Below, in pieces: positions 50,652 to 61,105 of a stretch of DNA of 64,000 bases. The notes under the pieces are model-generated. The model worked only from the letters and a program-made list of their open reading frames with translations, did not search any database and was not told the origin of the DNA. Source of the DNA: Paracyclopina nana (Eukaryota > Arthropoda > Copepoda > Cyclopoida > Cyclopettidae); contig JAGUCH010000005.1 of NCBI GenBank assembly GCA_019096065.1, positions 3,782,001 through 3,846,000 on the forward strand, read 5' to 3'. The position numbers and the translations under genes were made by a program. How positions within the stretch are numbered: position 1 is the stretch's first letter; each line of letters opens with the position of its first letter.

Positions 50652-53617
50652 ATGAAGCTGGTAGAGCCATATGAAGTGATAAATCGGATGGACGACTCCA
50701 ACAGTACAAGTCACAATGGTCTCAAAACGTTCTTCACGCGAGACGCAGAGTTCATGATGGGGGTAGCCTACCTAATCATGGCAGTGATAGGTGAGATTCA
50801 AAATATTGAAAATCTAAACTTTGCTGCTCGGAATCGGAAGTTTAAAAAGTTTGCTGCTTTCACTCGAACTCATCTTCTCGCGTTGCTCCTTACAAAAGCT
50901 TTCACCGCCGTGCACACATCTCTCTATCTAATGAAATAATGGCCCCTTTTTTGCTGCTTCGCTTTTTTTGGGTGCTAAATTGCCATATTTACTTTCAGGT
51001 GTGATAGGCAACACTTTCACCATTTTGGTAATGGTGTTTCGGAAGCGTCTCTACAATTGCTGCACTCCATATTTGATAAGTGTGGCAGTAAGCGATCTCG
51101 TAATGACTGGAGTCTTTTTGCCGGTCACTGGGCTCAATGCAGTAACTGGTCGGGTTTACGTATCGAAGGTACTCTGCAAATGGCTATCCATATCTTTCCA
51201 CACGGTCACGTGTAAGTTTCCTTTTTTTCCATTGTGTTTGAGGATGCTTTGGAAACGCGGTTATCAACATTTAAATTGGTTTTTTTAGCAAGCTCTTGGA
51301 TCGGACTTGCAATGGTGAGTGCAATTCGATGCATGGGAATTTGGACCAACAACAAATGCTACCTGCTGAATTACACCAAGACGTTTATTGCTGCAATATG
51401 GCTGGTACCCTCTGTGTCCATCACCTACTTTTTGTACTCGTCGTGGGGCTCTACAGAACACATACGAACTGGCTACATTTGCTGGTACTTTTGTGGAGTC
51501 GAAGAAATGCTTCATGTAAGTTTTTCTTAGGGTTCTTCACTTCAACTCCTTTCTCCTGTGAAAGACTCAATTTTCTTTGAAAGCACTCGTCGATTTGCAA
51601 GAAAAAGGGTTTTTTGCGAGCTCCAAAAGTGATTGTTTCGGATCTTCCTTTCGCTTTTCCAGGCAGACAAAATTGCTACCGAATTATAGAAGATATAGGT
51701 AAACATGTACGAGGAAAAAGGCTTCATTTGGAGGGGAATTAGGGTTAGTTTAGTGGAGCTAGCTTTGTGGCAGCTTGGGGAGTATCAGTGCGCGCAGGAT
51801 ATACATTGTTTTTCATGCGTGCAATTATAGATTTCCAATATATTAGTGCAGGAAGGCCATTTCAGAGAGCACTTTGGTTATTCATTTACTATTTTTCAGG
51901 ACAATCCAGCCATGGCCAACTCAGAAATAGTCTTTTGGTTGTCATCAATCTTCAGCTTCGTTCCCCTCATTGTGATGGTCATCAGCTACTCTATGATTTG
52001 TCACAAAATTCGTACAAGCAAAACCACCATATCTTCATTAGGAGGGAAAGCTTTCAACAATCACCGACGTGAGGCAAGAAATCTTTTTTGCCAAATTAGC
52101 AATTCTAGCTTCGGCGCAAATTCAGCCACGTAGCCAAAATGCTCAATTTCCTTTTTGATGAAAAAGCCGTTCAAAACCAGGGAAAAAGAATGCGGTGAAC
52201 AACTGTGAGAAAGCTGCGAAACTAAAAACTTTTCCTAATTTCAAAGGGCACCCAGGTTTCTTGTGCAATTGTTTCTCCAATTTTTTCCCCTCACAAGGCT
52301 CACACTGTTTTGCTCTGAATGTTTTCTGAGTGGCAACTGAGTTACATTAGCTAAGAAGGACAAGTTATGTAAATAGCAAACTGTGTTGCTAAAAACTAGA
52401 CACATGCTAAAAATGGTCTACAAAATGAAGACCACAGTACTGTGGCACAATCGAGCATAAATGAATGGTGCATGCGTTAATTAAACTTTTACAGGTAAAT
52501 AAATTGCCTATATTCATGTTTGGTGGTCACTCGAGATCTGCAATGTAATTGTGAGGGTCGTTTTCATATTAAATATTGAGCGGTTTAACTGGTTTGCCTT
52601 GATTGATTTCGCTGTAACTTTCATATGGAGCATTTGCCTAGCTTTTTGGCGCTTTGCTTTGCTTTTTGCGGAAATATGAAAACGGCCTTCAATTTATTAG
52701 CAGGTCAGGAAGACGCTAATGGCTCATATTGATCAAATACTTGACTTTCGTTCAATTTTTTCGGAAGCCCAAGGGGAAACCAATAAAGTTGCACAAAAAC
52801 ATTTCAGGGCAATTTTTCAACTTCTTTTGTCTCATCTGTTGTGAGCCCATATTGTTTTGCACGACAAGATTATGGCGCAATTACAGGCAAACTGTCCTTG
52901 TGAGCAAAAACAAATAATCCTTTTTTTGGGCTATAATGCATTGCACGGGCACCATCTGCAAATATGGGAAAAAGTTACTAGTTGCCGAGCTTGAATTTCT
53001 GTTTGGTCAGGAAAGTAATTGATGTAGCTGTTTCATCAAGTGAACTCTAATGAGGTGGCGGTTCGCAGAAAGTAGTACTTTATGATGCCTGAACGTACTT
53101 GTCGATGCCAAGAACACACAAATATGATTACTTTTTTAGGTGCGGTTCACCAGGATGATTGGCATCATCTTCGGAAGCTACCTCCTGTTCACATTTATAC
53201 CTGCTGTTATTGTGGTCGTTAGGTTAGTGTTTCTTAACGAAAAAAATAACTGGTCGCTTTTGAACGTTGCTTCACAATATTTGCAGAAGCTCCTTTCCTC
53301 CCATTCTCGAGCAAAATCAATCAAACGACGAATTGAGCCATTTGGCAGACTCAATTATCTCCTCAGGAGACCAATGGATGTTCATCTTGTTCTTCATACC
53401 ATTTGTTACTAACCCGTTCATCTATGTCGTGTCAAACCCTTTCTACAGGAAAACATTCAAGGAGTTCCTCCAGAAGTCTATGAATAGCAAAAAGTATGTG
53501 GTTTGCCGCCATCAAACGTTTTATTATAGCAACATATTAACTTGTCTTGTCGTTTCCAGGGCATCACGCACGCCGAAGTGTTCTATTCATCTTGAAATGG
53601 AAGACAGATATAATTAA
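50652..53617 (+). CDS. Rhodopsin-like GPCR, tandem copy 2
   Basis: Seven exons (50652-50790, 50999-51211, 51289-51515, 51900-52073, 53140-53222, 53287-53493, 53560-53617) give 366 aa. Exons 2, 3, 4, 5 and 7 have exactly the same length as in copy 1, so the pair arose by whole-gene duplication. TM1 GVIGNTFTILVMVF, TM2 TPYLISVAVSDLVMTGVFLPV, TM3 TSSWIGLAMVSAIRCMGIW and TM7 FVTNPFIYVVSNPFYRK are clear. As in copy 1, the D/NRY position reads IRC and CWxP is absent. Intron 4 is 1,066 nt and starts with GC (GAG|GCAAGA), while copy 1 has GT there. The N-terminus carries an NST glycosylation site. AATAAA lies at 53826-53831. Probably an orphan receptor on the cell surface. Confidence 0.88.
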
Positions 53618-53994
53618 TTGTTTCAAAAAAGAGGAAGGAAGCCTCAACGCGTACGTACCCGAATTCTTATTTGAGCATTTTCCTTTCTTCTGGAAAACCA
53701 AGATATCTGCTGTTGAAACTTGCTTTCTTTTGTCAGAGGAATTCACTTACGATTCCAACTGCAGTCTCTGGTGAATTCATGCCAACAATTCGACATAATT
53801 GTATTTTTTGATGATTCTACTCAGAAATAAATCGATGTTTCTAATATTTCTATTTGAGCGCAAAATTCTTGTTCATTGAATTTCCTTGCTCTTTAGTTTC
53901 GGTGCTTTTATTTTGAGGTTTTGAAAACAGGTAGAAAGATGTTGAAGGTTCTACTCAATTAGATGACTATTGTGAGTCCAAGGTCTTTGGTCTA

Positions 53995-54000
53995 TTTATT
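53995..54000 (-). terminator. Poly(A) signal of the CALML4-like gene
   Basis: AATAAA on the minus strand, about 140 nt past the stop codon at 54139. Confidence 0.45.
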
Positions 54001-54138
54001 TTTAGAAGATGAGGCTCGTACACTTAATGGAATACATTGCATAACACTTACTTAGCTAAAAGGGGATAGCAGATGCGTACAAGGAGGGTCAATTTAATTT
54101 CTTGTACTCCAATGATATTACGCCGAGAGCGCCAAACC

Positions 54139-54788
54139 TCAATAGTAATCAGGAACTGGAGCACAAACAATCTTGACGAATTCCTCATAGTTCACCATTC
54201 CATTGCTGCTAATGTTGGCCTCTCTAAATATTTGATCCACTAAAAGGAGGAAATTTGAGGGTTGAAAAATCGCTCGAATTTTAATAAATTACCCTCCTTT
54301 GGGCTCAATTGTTCGCCCCATTTAATAAGGATCCTCCTTAGGTCTTTGGCTGGAACGACGCCTCGCCTATGAGGATCAGAGCTCCGGAAAGCCTCAAGCA
54401 GTTCTTTCGGAAGGTCCTCGTTGCTAGAATGAGTGTGCAAGACATCCAGGAAATCTGCAAAGGCCATTTTTCCATTTTTTGACCTCATGTAAGCAGTCAA
54501 CTCGTGCTTAGTAGGGTTCATCCCCAAAGATCTCATGATGAGCGCCAACTCATTCACGGAGTTGATTTGCCCGGATCGAGCATGTAAATAGAAACATTCC
54601 CTAAATTCTAAAGGTGAAAACTTATGAGTCAGAAATATTCGTAATAGTATTAATACAGATGTGATACAGGTGATAATCACTTACCATCAATATCCTGTTC
54701 TTTGAAAAAACGAGCCTAAAATAATTTTAGAAAACCAAGATTACCGTTTTTTATCTTACTTTTACTTAATCAATTGTAGACTCACCAT
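54139..54788 (-). CDS. CALML4: Calmodulin-like protein 4 (EF-hand)
   Basis: Four exons (54788-54786, 54715-54685, 54607-54293, 54239-54139) give 149 aa; human CALML4 has 153. The start ARFFKEQDIDEFRECF, SLGMNPTKHEL, DLRRILIKWGEQLSPKEVDQIFREA and the end PDYY follow CALML4. The four EF-hand loops are degenerate (for example MRSKNGKMAF and DPHRRGVV), so Ca2+ binding is weak or lost. The first exon contributes only the ATG, as in calmodulin family genes. In vertebrates CALML4 is a myosin light chain of the brush-border intermicrovillar adhesion complex; a similar myosin-linked role here is inference. Confidence 0.88.
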
Positions 54789-55144
54789 ATTTCAATCTAA
54801 AATAATTAAAAAAGCTGAATAGGTGAAAATTGCACAGAGGTTTAACGGTATGCTAGTAGCATGAAGTCACTTCAATGACTTTATCTATCATCCATACATA
54901 TGAAGTGGATCAAAAGAAGACAAGCTCAGTTGTTTCTTTATAACAGCCTTTTAATAATATCTTTCTTTGATTTTTGTATGAAGATGTAAAAACAAAAACA
55001 AATAAAGCTCACGTAGCCCAGGAAAACTTTTTTTTGCTTCCATGACAAATCGTGAAGAAATAAAAAGTAACTGAAGGCAGAGAGCCTCAAAAATGCTGTA
55101 CTGATTCAGAAGCTATGCTATGTGAAATCTGCTATCACAGAAGC

Positions 55145-55762
55145 TCAGCTGTACTTTGCCTCTGAAAATGCATAGCTCAGGTAGAACTCTCTATATTCGA
55201 GTTGATGAGCTGTTGGCCTCTTTTTAAAAAGTATCCACACATCCTTTTCTAGAAGGCGAGACATCACTGTTCTCTTCAAAGAGTCAGGGTCTTCGAGGCC
55301 ATTATTAGTCGTAATTCTCTTTATATGAAGAAAATGAACTTATCTTGATGGACCACTTCGCAGCCTGTACTTCTTCATCAAATCATAAGTTTTAGGCCTT
55401 ATTCTGCACTTGGCACGCGACAGTAACCAAAATGCGTCATCTTCATAATATTGAACTGTCACAGACAGTTTTCCTTTTCCAATGTTAAAAGGGGAACGTT
55501 TAGGCCTTTCCATAAAAGTTCATGTAACGAAAAGTGGGTAGCAGATAGCACCTGTATGAATGGTCAATATTGGTTTTTTTGGTGAGAAAATGACAAGATG
55601 ATAGTGAATGACATGGATATGTGGATCTTGTTGAAAGCTTCTATGAAGAACTTTGAATTTCTTTTTATCATCTTATCTTATGGCTTTCCACAAGATAAGG
55701 TGCACTCCAGAATTTTCAAGAAGTGACCATCTGCTGAAAGGTGGATTAATGCGCATGTTCAT
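55145..55762 (-). pseudogene. Decayed ORF of unknown family, three internal stops in one frame
   Basis: One frame on the minus strand runs 206 codons and meets only three internal stops (TAA at 55675-55673, TGA at 55522-55520, TAA at 55342-55340) before the terminal TGA at 55147. AT-rich DNA should give many more. Segments look protein-like: RWSLLENSGVHLILW, QQDPHIHVIHYHLVIF, YYEDDAFWLLSRAKCRIRP and SRLLEKDVWILFKKRP. Part may still be expressed: the ATG at 55513 opens a 57-codon ORF, and removal of 55370-55317 (54 nt, GT-AG) would join it to the last segment as 104 aa. No family recognised. Confidence 0.45.
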
Positions 55763-57739
55763 CAACTCTCACTAAAATATAAAGGAAAAAAATGCATCCA
55801 TTTTTTTCATTTTCAAGGCATTTTGATGATCTAGTGGAAACGAAAAGGGTTGGCTCACGTGGAACAGCAGTGCATTTACGACCAAGCAATAAATTTTTTA
55901 CATTGCAATCCAACAAAATAAAGTGCGTTATTTGGGGGGTCCATTTTTGGCGCGTTTTTCGCGTCTTTTTTAACCAAGAAAGCCTAGCAGTGTTGGTTGA
56001 AGTTAGTTTCCCTTTTGAAAATTAAAAAAAATTGTCGGAGGATTCGGTGCAATATTAGGAAACGTGATTGCGCGACCATTGAACGAGCTCGGATGTTGTT
56101 GCCTGGCTGCTTGATTTTGCGATGGGCCACGTGTCTCGTATCTCGCCGTTGTTGCACCCAATTTGTGCGCGTCGCTCGCACTAAACAAACGTCAATTTGA
56201 CGACGGAGCAAAATTGCCACCTAAGCAGAATGAACGCAAAAAATGGAATAAAAGGGTCAAAGGTCCGCTGACATTTCAATGATTTTCGCACAACCCAGGA
56301 CCTGTCTCGGCATTAGGGCATGGTCAAAAAGAGACAACAATACGCATTTAAAAGTATGAAATGAAAGGTAAGAGGAGCAATGTCATGCGAGTGCTACGTC
56401 GTCATCTGGCATCGTTTTCTTTCCCCTCTTGTGTGCAGCGGCGTAGCGATGGAAGGAGCGAAGTGCTGGCCAAATTGTGGGCTAGACGCGCGAGTCACGC
56501 ACTAAGCAAGGAAGGGAGAGAGAAGCTTGGCTGCGGCCGCCACCGCCACCGCCGCCGCCGGCACACAAAATCCAATGCACACATAACATTGTGTGCAGAT
56601 ACTAACAAGGGAGCACCAGCTGCACAAAAGCGTTGCCAGTGCGCGCATTTCCGCGCATTTTGGCGCTTTTACGCCGCACGCAAGGACTCGCTTGCCAACA
56701 GCGCTTGCAAGTGATTTCCATGCTTTTGTCATGCCTTACGAACTTGCACTCTAAATATTATGCTTAAAACGTCATGCATGAACTTTGATTGAACCTTATG
56801 GGATTTGTGTGTGCAACATTGTGCTCTCATCAATAATCATGATTTTGCGAATTGCGTGCGGGTGCGGAATTTTTTAATTAAAAATGGGCTCTTTTTAGTT
56901 ATCATGCTTAGCTTCAGCAAATTTTTGGGCCGATTGCGGTGAATATTCGCCGATGGTCCATTTAGTGAGCGTTGGCCCTTAGCGGAGCTGAGTAGGCGGT
57001 TTTATTCACGGCTCCTCTGGGAGCGCCTCCGGCATCCGCAGCTTCGAGCTCGGCTAGCTCGTTTTTCCGTGAACTCGACGTGAGTGCTAACAACGTTAGG
57101 GTGGTCGCTCGCCCGCAAACCTCCGCGAAAGAGCGCACGCGACCTCTCCACTCATGGCGGAATGGGCCAACTAGGGCATTTCTGCAAGATCGGCGGCTTA
57201 CATGCAGTAGGCATCGACCGATGAATCGAGACATAGCGCGTTCATGCTCCATCAAGCCAACGTAATTTAATGCATGCAGCCATAATAAGAAACATGATCA
57301 AAGCATAATTTTAAGGGCTTGAATACAAGGTTTCGCGTTATCCTTGCAAGCTTAGAAGCCTAACTAGACGTGAACATTTAAGAAAAAACAATTTTAGGTA
57401 CGATTCTATTAGGATTTGGAATTGGCGAGAAATGAGATGCCACATAGTCCGTCAAACCGCTGAATAAAGCATGTTGCATAATAAAAAAAGTCCGTCAAAT
57501 GACTCGGACACAAACAAACGAGAGTTCTTTCGGTGATTTGACGTATTTTTCAAAGAAGCTTTTACCGAGGAGGAATATAAGAAAATTTGATGGCTGTGTC
57601 TCGGTTCTCACTCCGCGCGCGATGACTCGCGTGAGCATTGCTCGGCGGATGTCTATTTTCGTTAGCCGTGGTAGTGTGTCGGCTAGGTACTGCTGCTGCT
57701 GCTGATCAGCTAAACTAAAGAAGCGGCGGCGGCCTTAGC
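55763..57739. other. Intergenic region, partly GC-rich
   Basis: AT-rich to about 56,000, then mixed with GC-rich patches (56,360-56,710 and 57,000-57,260). Several open frames overlap on both strands in these patches, none with a domain. A CTG run at about 57691-57702 precedes the next gene. No gene supported. Confidence 0.45.
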
Positions 57740-60488
57740 ATGGCTTCCAAAATGACGACGAAAGACTTCTTCGCGACGGCCAACTCCGTCCAATTCGACT
57801 TCGCTCTGGCCAACTACGACAAGGCCCTTCGACTCAAGGCCGAGGCCAAAAGCTCCAAGCCCGAAAACGTCATCAAGCTCGACAAATGGTGAGACAAAGA
57901 CTTTTCCTGCCCAACATGGCGCCAGCCCAGCGTCCTCGCGTTTCACTCTTTTCACCGGCATTTTGCGCTCGCCGACCAAGCTTGACCTTTGAAGGCTGGC
58001 AGTTCTTAAGTAAGGCTCTTGCCGCGTCACGGCCGCCGGCCTCGGGGTCGCGTGTCGGTCCTCGCAAAGGTCGCGTTTCCACGCAAAGCCGTGGCTCCTC
58101 CTCTCCCTCGTGACGTCATTCAAGGCTGCAAACAAAGCCGTTTTTTCCACCGACCTTTTCTCCTTCAGTGCCCATTACCAAGGGCACATATGAGCCCATG
58201 GGCCAACCTTCGGGGGCCTACGTTTCGATTTTTTCCGTCCGAAAGCTTGAGCGCGAGTCGGTCAATTTATGCGGCTTTTTGGTCATGATGTGGGGCGAGC
58301 CGGCTCGACGAGTTGCGCAGCGTGGCAGGCCAACGCTTTTTCATAGAGATTTGCCACTTCACTCTTATCCTACGTACTACTACTATTGCTACTTGCGAAC
58401 GACGATTGCATGCTTGTTGACGTCTCCTCCTCAAGACGTGTCGCGATGCGTCCACGGCGACAGGAGCGGCTTTTTTGAGGCCTTTACTAGTTGGAGGCAT
58501 AAAAACGGTTCCCCTCGTAAAAATGCCTTTTGCTCGACCTTGAACGATTCTTTTTTTTGCCTTTCAGGTACCAAAACGAGCTACCAAAGAAGATCAAGTC
58601 GCGCGGCAAAGATGCTCATCTTGTCCACGACGAGTTGGTCCAGACCATCAAATGGAAATTGGCGGTAAGTTGACGATTTCCCCTCCTCTTCGGAGCTTCA
58701 ATTAATTATTCATTCCTAAACGTGACTTATTATATGACAGAGAGGTAAATTCCGTCCCAATTTGACGAATTTGGTGCAAATGAACACACCGCGAGTAGTT
58801 ATGCAAGATACAAAAAAGGCCTTTAGAAAATTGCACAAAACCGGCGACCTCCAGGGAGCTTGCAACGCGCTATGCAACCTCAAAGGGGTCGGGCCTGCCA
58901 TGGCCTCAGGTGAGCAGAGGTTCCTTTTACCGACCTCAGCTCAGTCGTTGTTCATAACACATGATGATAAAACATTCAGGGGCCAAGCAAGACTTATAAA
59001 TACTAAAAAGAGCGGTCTCTCCTGAGAGAGTGAGAGAGAGCCACTCGACATTTTCCTAATACCTATACTACAACACGTTTTCGTTGCTGGATAACCGGTT
59101 TGCTCATTTCCAACCTACAACTCGGAGTTGATTTTTGCAGCGCGGAAAATTCTTCCCGCAATTGACCAATCTGGTGCGCATCAACACCCCAAAGGCCGTG
59201 CAAACGGAAAGTCGCAAGGCTTTCCGCAAATTGCCTAATGTTGAGCAGGCCATTTCCACCTTGACCAACCTTAAGGGTGTCGGCACCACACTGGCCTCAG
59301 GTTTGACCTCAAAAATCCATGTTTTGTTCATCATCATCATCCTCCTCCTGATTTTTCATACATAATGCACGATTTTTGTACAAACAACGTGATCATCAGT
59401 TGTTTTTCTACTATTGCTGGCATGTTTTATTTATTTCATAATACCTTGCTTGGACCTGAGTTTTTACATTTGGTGTACAACTACTGTGCTGCTGTTCTTC
59501 TACCGTTGAATAAGAAGTACCATTGCTAATTCGATGCCCTTTCTCCTTTAGCCGTGCTCGCTGCAGGAGCTCCACACGCTGCCCCCTTCATGGCCGACGA
59601 ATGCCTGTTGGCCATGCCCGAAGTGGACGGCCTCGACTACACCATGAAAGAGTACATGCGATTCGTCGAATATGTCAATGCCTGCGTTGAAAGGCTGAAC
59701 TCTCAAGGTAAGACATTGCCAATCTTAGCCATTAATTTGTTTCTCAATTTATGGGCTCGCTTCCAGGCGACTCGAAATGGACTCCGCACAAGGTTGAATT
59801 AGCCGTGTGGACCCACTACATTCTCCGCGACTTAAGCCCCGAGCTTTTGTCGGACATGCCCGAGGCCGATGCTGCTGCCCCCCTGGTTTCACAAAATACA
59901 CCCTCAAATAATGGCCAGTTAGATGAGGACACCAAGTCCTCCATGGCCTCATCGGTCGACGCGGAGGACGACCTTAGCAACAGCGCAGCAGCCAAAAATA
60001 TTCCCCACAGTGAGGAGACCTCGGAGTCCATGCCGTCCGGAAGCGAGACAGAGGTCAAGAACGGCAATGGTGAGGCCACAGCCACCACTGAACAAGCTCC
60101 AAAGACTAACGGCAACAACTCACACAACAACGGGTCCGAGGAGAAGAATGGAGGAGCCAAGGCGGGCGAGAATGACGAGAAAAAGCAGTCGAATGGCGAA
60201 CTTGAAAATGGCATCGTAAGTGGTAGCCCCCAAATTTTGCTAGTACAGTATTTCTAAAATGTGTCCATCTCTCTTTAGAACTCGAGTGAGAAGGAGAGCA
60301 CAGATCTGAGCAGTTCGTCACCGTCTGCAGTGAAACGCCCACCTCCCACTGAGTCGGCTGATGACCAGACCGAAGTGACATCGGAGGTCGTCGAGCCCGC
60401 AAGCAAGAAAATAAAGACATGCGAGGATGCAGCCAAAACTTCCGAGCAAGAACAACCTGCTCCAGCTCCAGAAGTGGCCACCGTTTAA
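57740..60488 (+). CDS. Protein with helix-hairpin-helix-like motif, mutually exclusive exons
   Basis: Exons 57740-57888, 58568-58664, then either 58741-58909 (3A) or 59141-59300 (3B), then 59552-59707, 59767-60215 and 60279-60488. This gives 409 aa with 3A or 406 aa with 3B. The N-terminal about 210 residues form a compact domain: WYQNELPKKIKSRGKDAHLVH, RGKF..LTNLV..NTP, NLKGVGPAMAS (HhH-like hairpin), ADECLLAMPEVDGLDYTMKEY and KWTPHKVELAVWTHYILRD. The C-terminal half is acidic and low-complexity (N/G/E/S/T), with KRPPPT and KKIKT as a possible bipartite NLS. I recall similar uncharacterised proteins in other invertebrates but know no function; nucleic-acid binding is inferred from the hairpin. 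The ATG follows an in-frame TAA. Confidence 0.82.
58741..58909 (+). other. Alternative exon 3A
   Basis: 169 nt, starts in phase 0 and ends in phase 1. Encodes 56 residues from RGKFRPNLTNLVQMNTP to NLKGVGPAMAS. It is flanked by TATATGACAG and GTGAGC splice sites and is paralogous to exon 3B. Confidence 0.8.
59141..59300 (+). other. Alternative exon 3B
   Basis: 160 nt, same entry and exit phases as exon 3A. Encodes 53 residues from RGKFFPQLTNLVRINTP to NLKGVGTTLAS. It is flanked by ATTTTTGCAG and GTTTGA splice sites. The Pro of the hairpin is replaced by Thr. Confidence 0.8.
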
Positions 60489-61050
60489 TGAAAAAGATAT
60501 CAAAATTCATCATTCAGCAGACACCTATGAAACTGACTTTTAGTGCGACTTTGGTGATCGAGACCTCAGTTCCAATTTTATAATTTTTTCATGGCCAACA
60601 TTCCAATTGTACTATTTGTGTATTTATTTTCTGCTCCCTCTCCTCCCTTCTTGCAACAATCTTCTACTCCCTCTTTTGTCAGAAAAATCATCTGTGCCTT
60701 TGCTGGAAAATTTCCGTTTTTCATCATTAGTATTCTCTCAACCGCCGATGAAATTTCTGAGCAATCGTTTTCTACGCCGAAATTGGTCTGAACTGATCTC
60801 CCAACGGGGCCTACCACGCACTTTTTCATCTAAGGATTGTTTGTCCATAACGCTGATTTCTTATTATACTATATGTAAAAGCTGCAACAATTAATTTCAC
60901 ATTTGAAGAAGAAAATGAAAACCGGAGCTAAGAAGAGAAAAAGAAGAAAAACATTTTGATGGAAGGGCGATTTTAGGACGACCTCAAAAAGTACTAAAAA
61001 CTACTTGAGAATACGACCATCATCATCATTATCAACATGCTGCTGACTAC
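60489..61050. other. 3' region of the HhH-like gene
   Basis: Probably the 3' UTR and convergent spacer. AT-rich, no exon recognised. Confidence 0.5.
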
Positions 61051-61054
61051 GACC

Positions 61055-61071
61055 TTTATTTTCTAAATAAA
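61055..61071. terminator. Back-to-back poly(A) signals for two convergent genes
   Basis: TTTATT at 61055-61060 (AATAAA on the minus strand, 46 nt past the kelch-like gene's stop) is followed five bases later by AATAAA at 61066-61071 on the plus strand, which may serve the HhH-like gene. Confidence 0.5.
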
Positions 61072-61105
61072 ATTATCACCTCGAATTATTAATAATACTC
61101 CTGTG

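Noticed and set aside
56361..57265. Overlapping open frames on both strands rich in Arg
   Set aside because: Frames on both strands in the same GC-rich patch point to base composition rather than coding.
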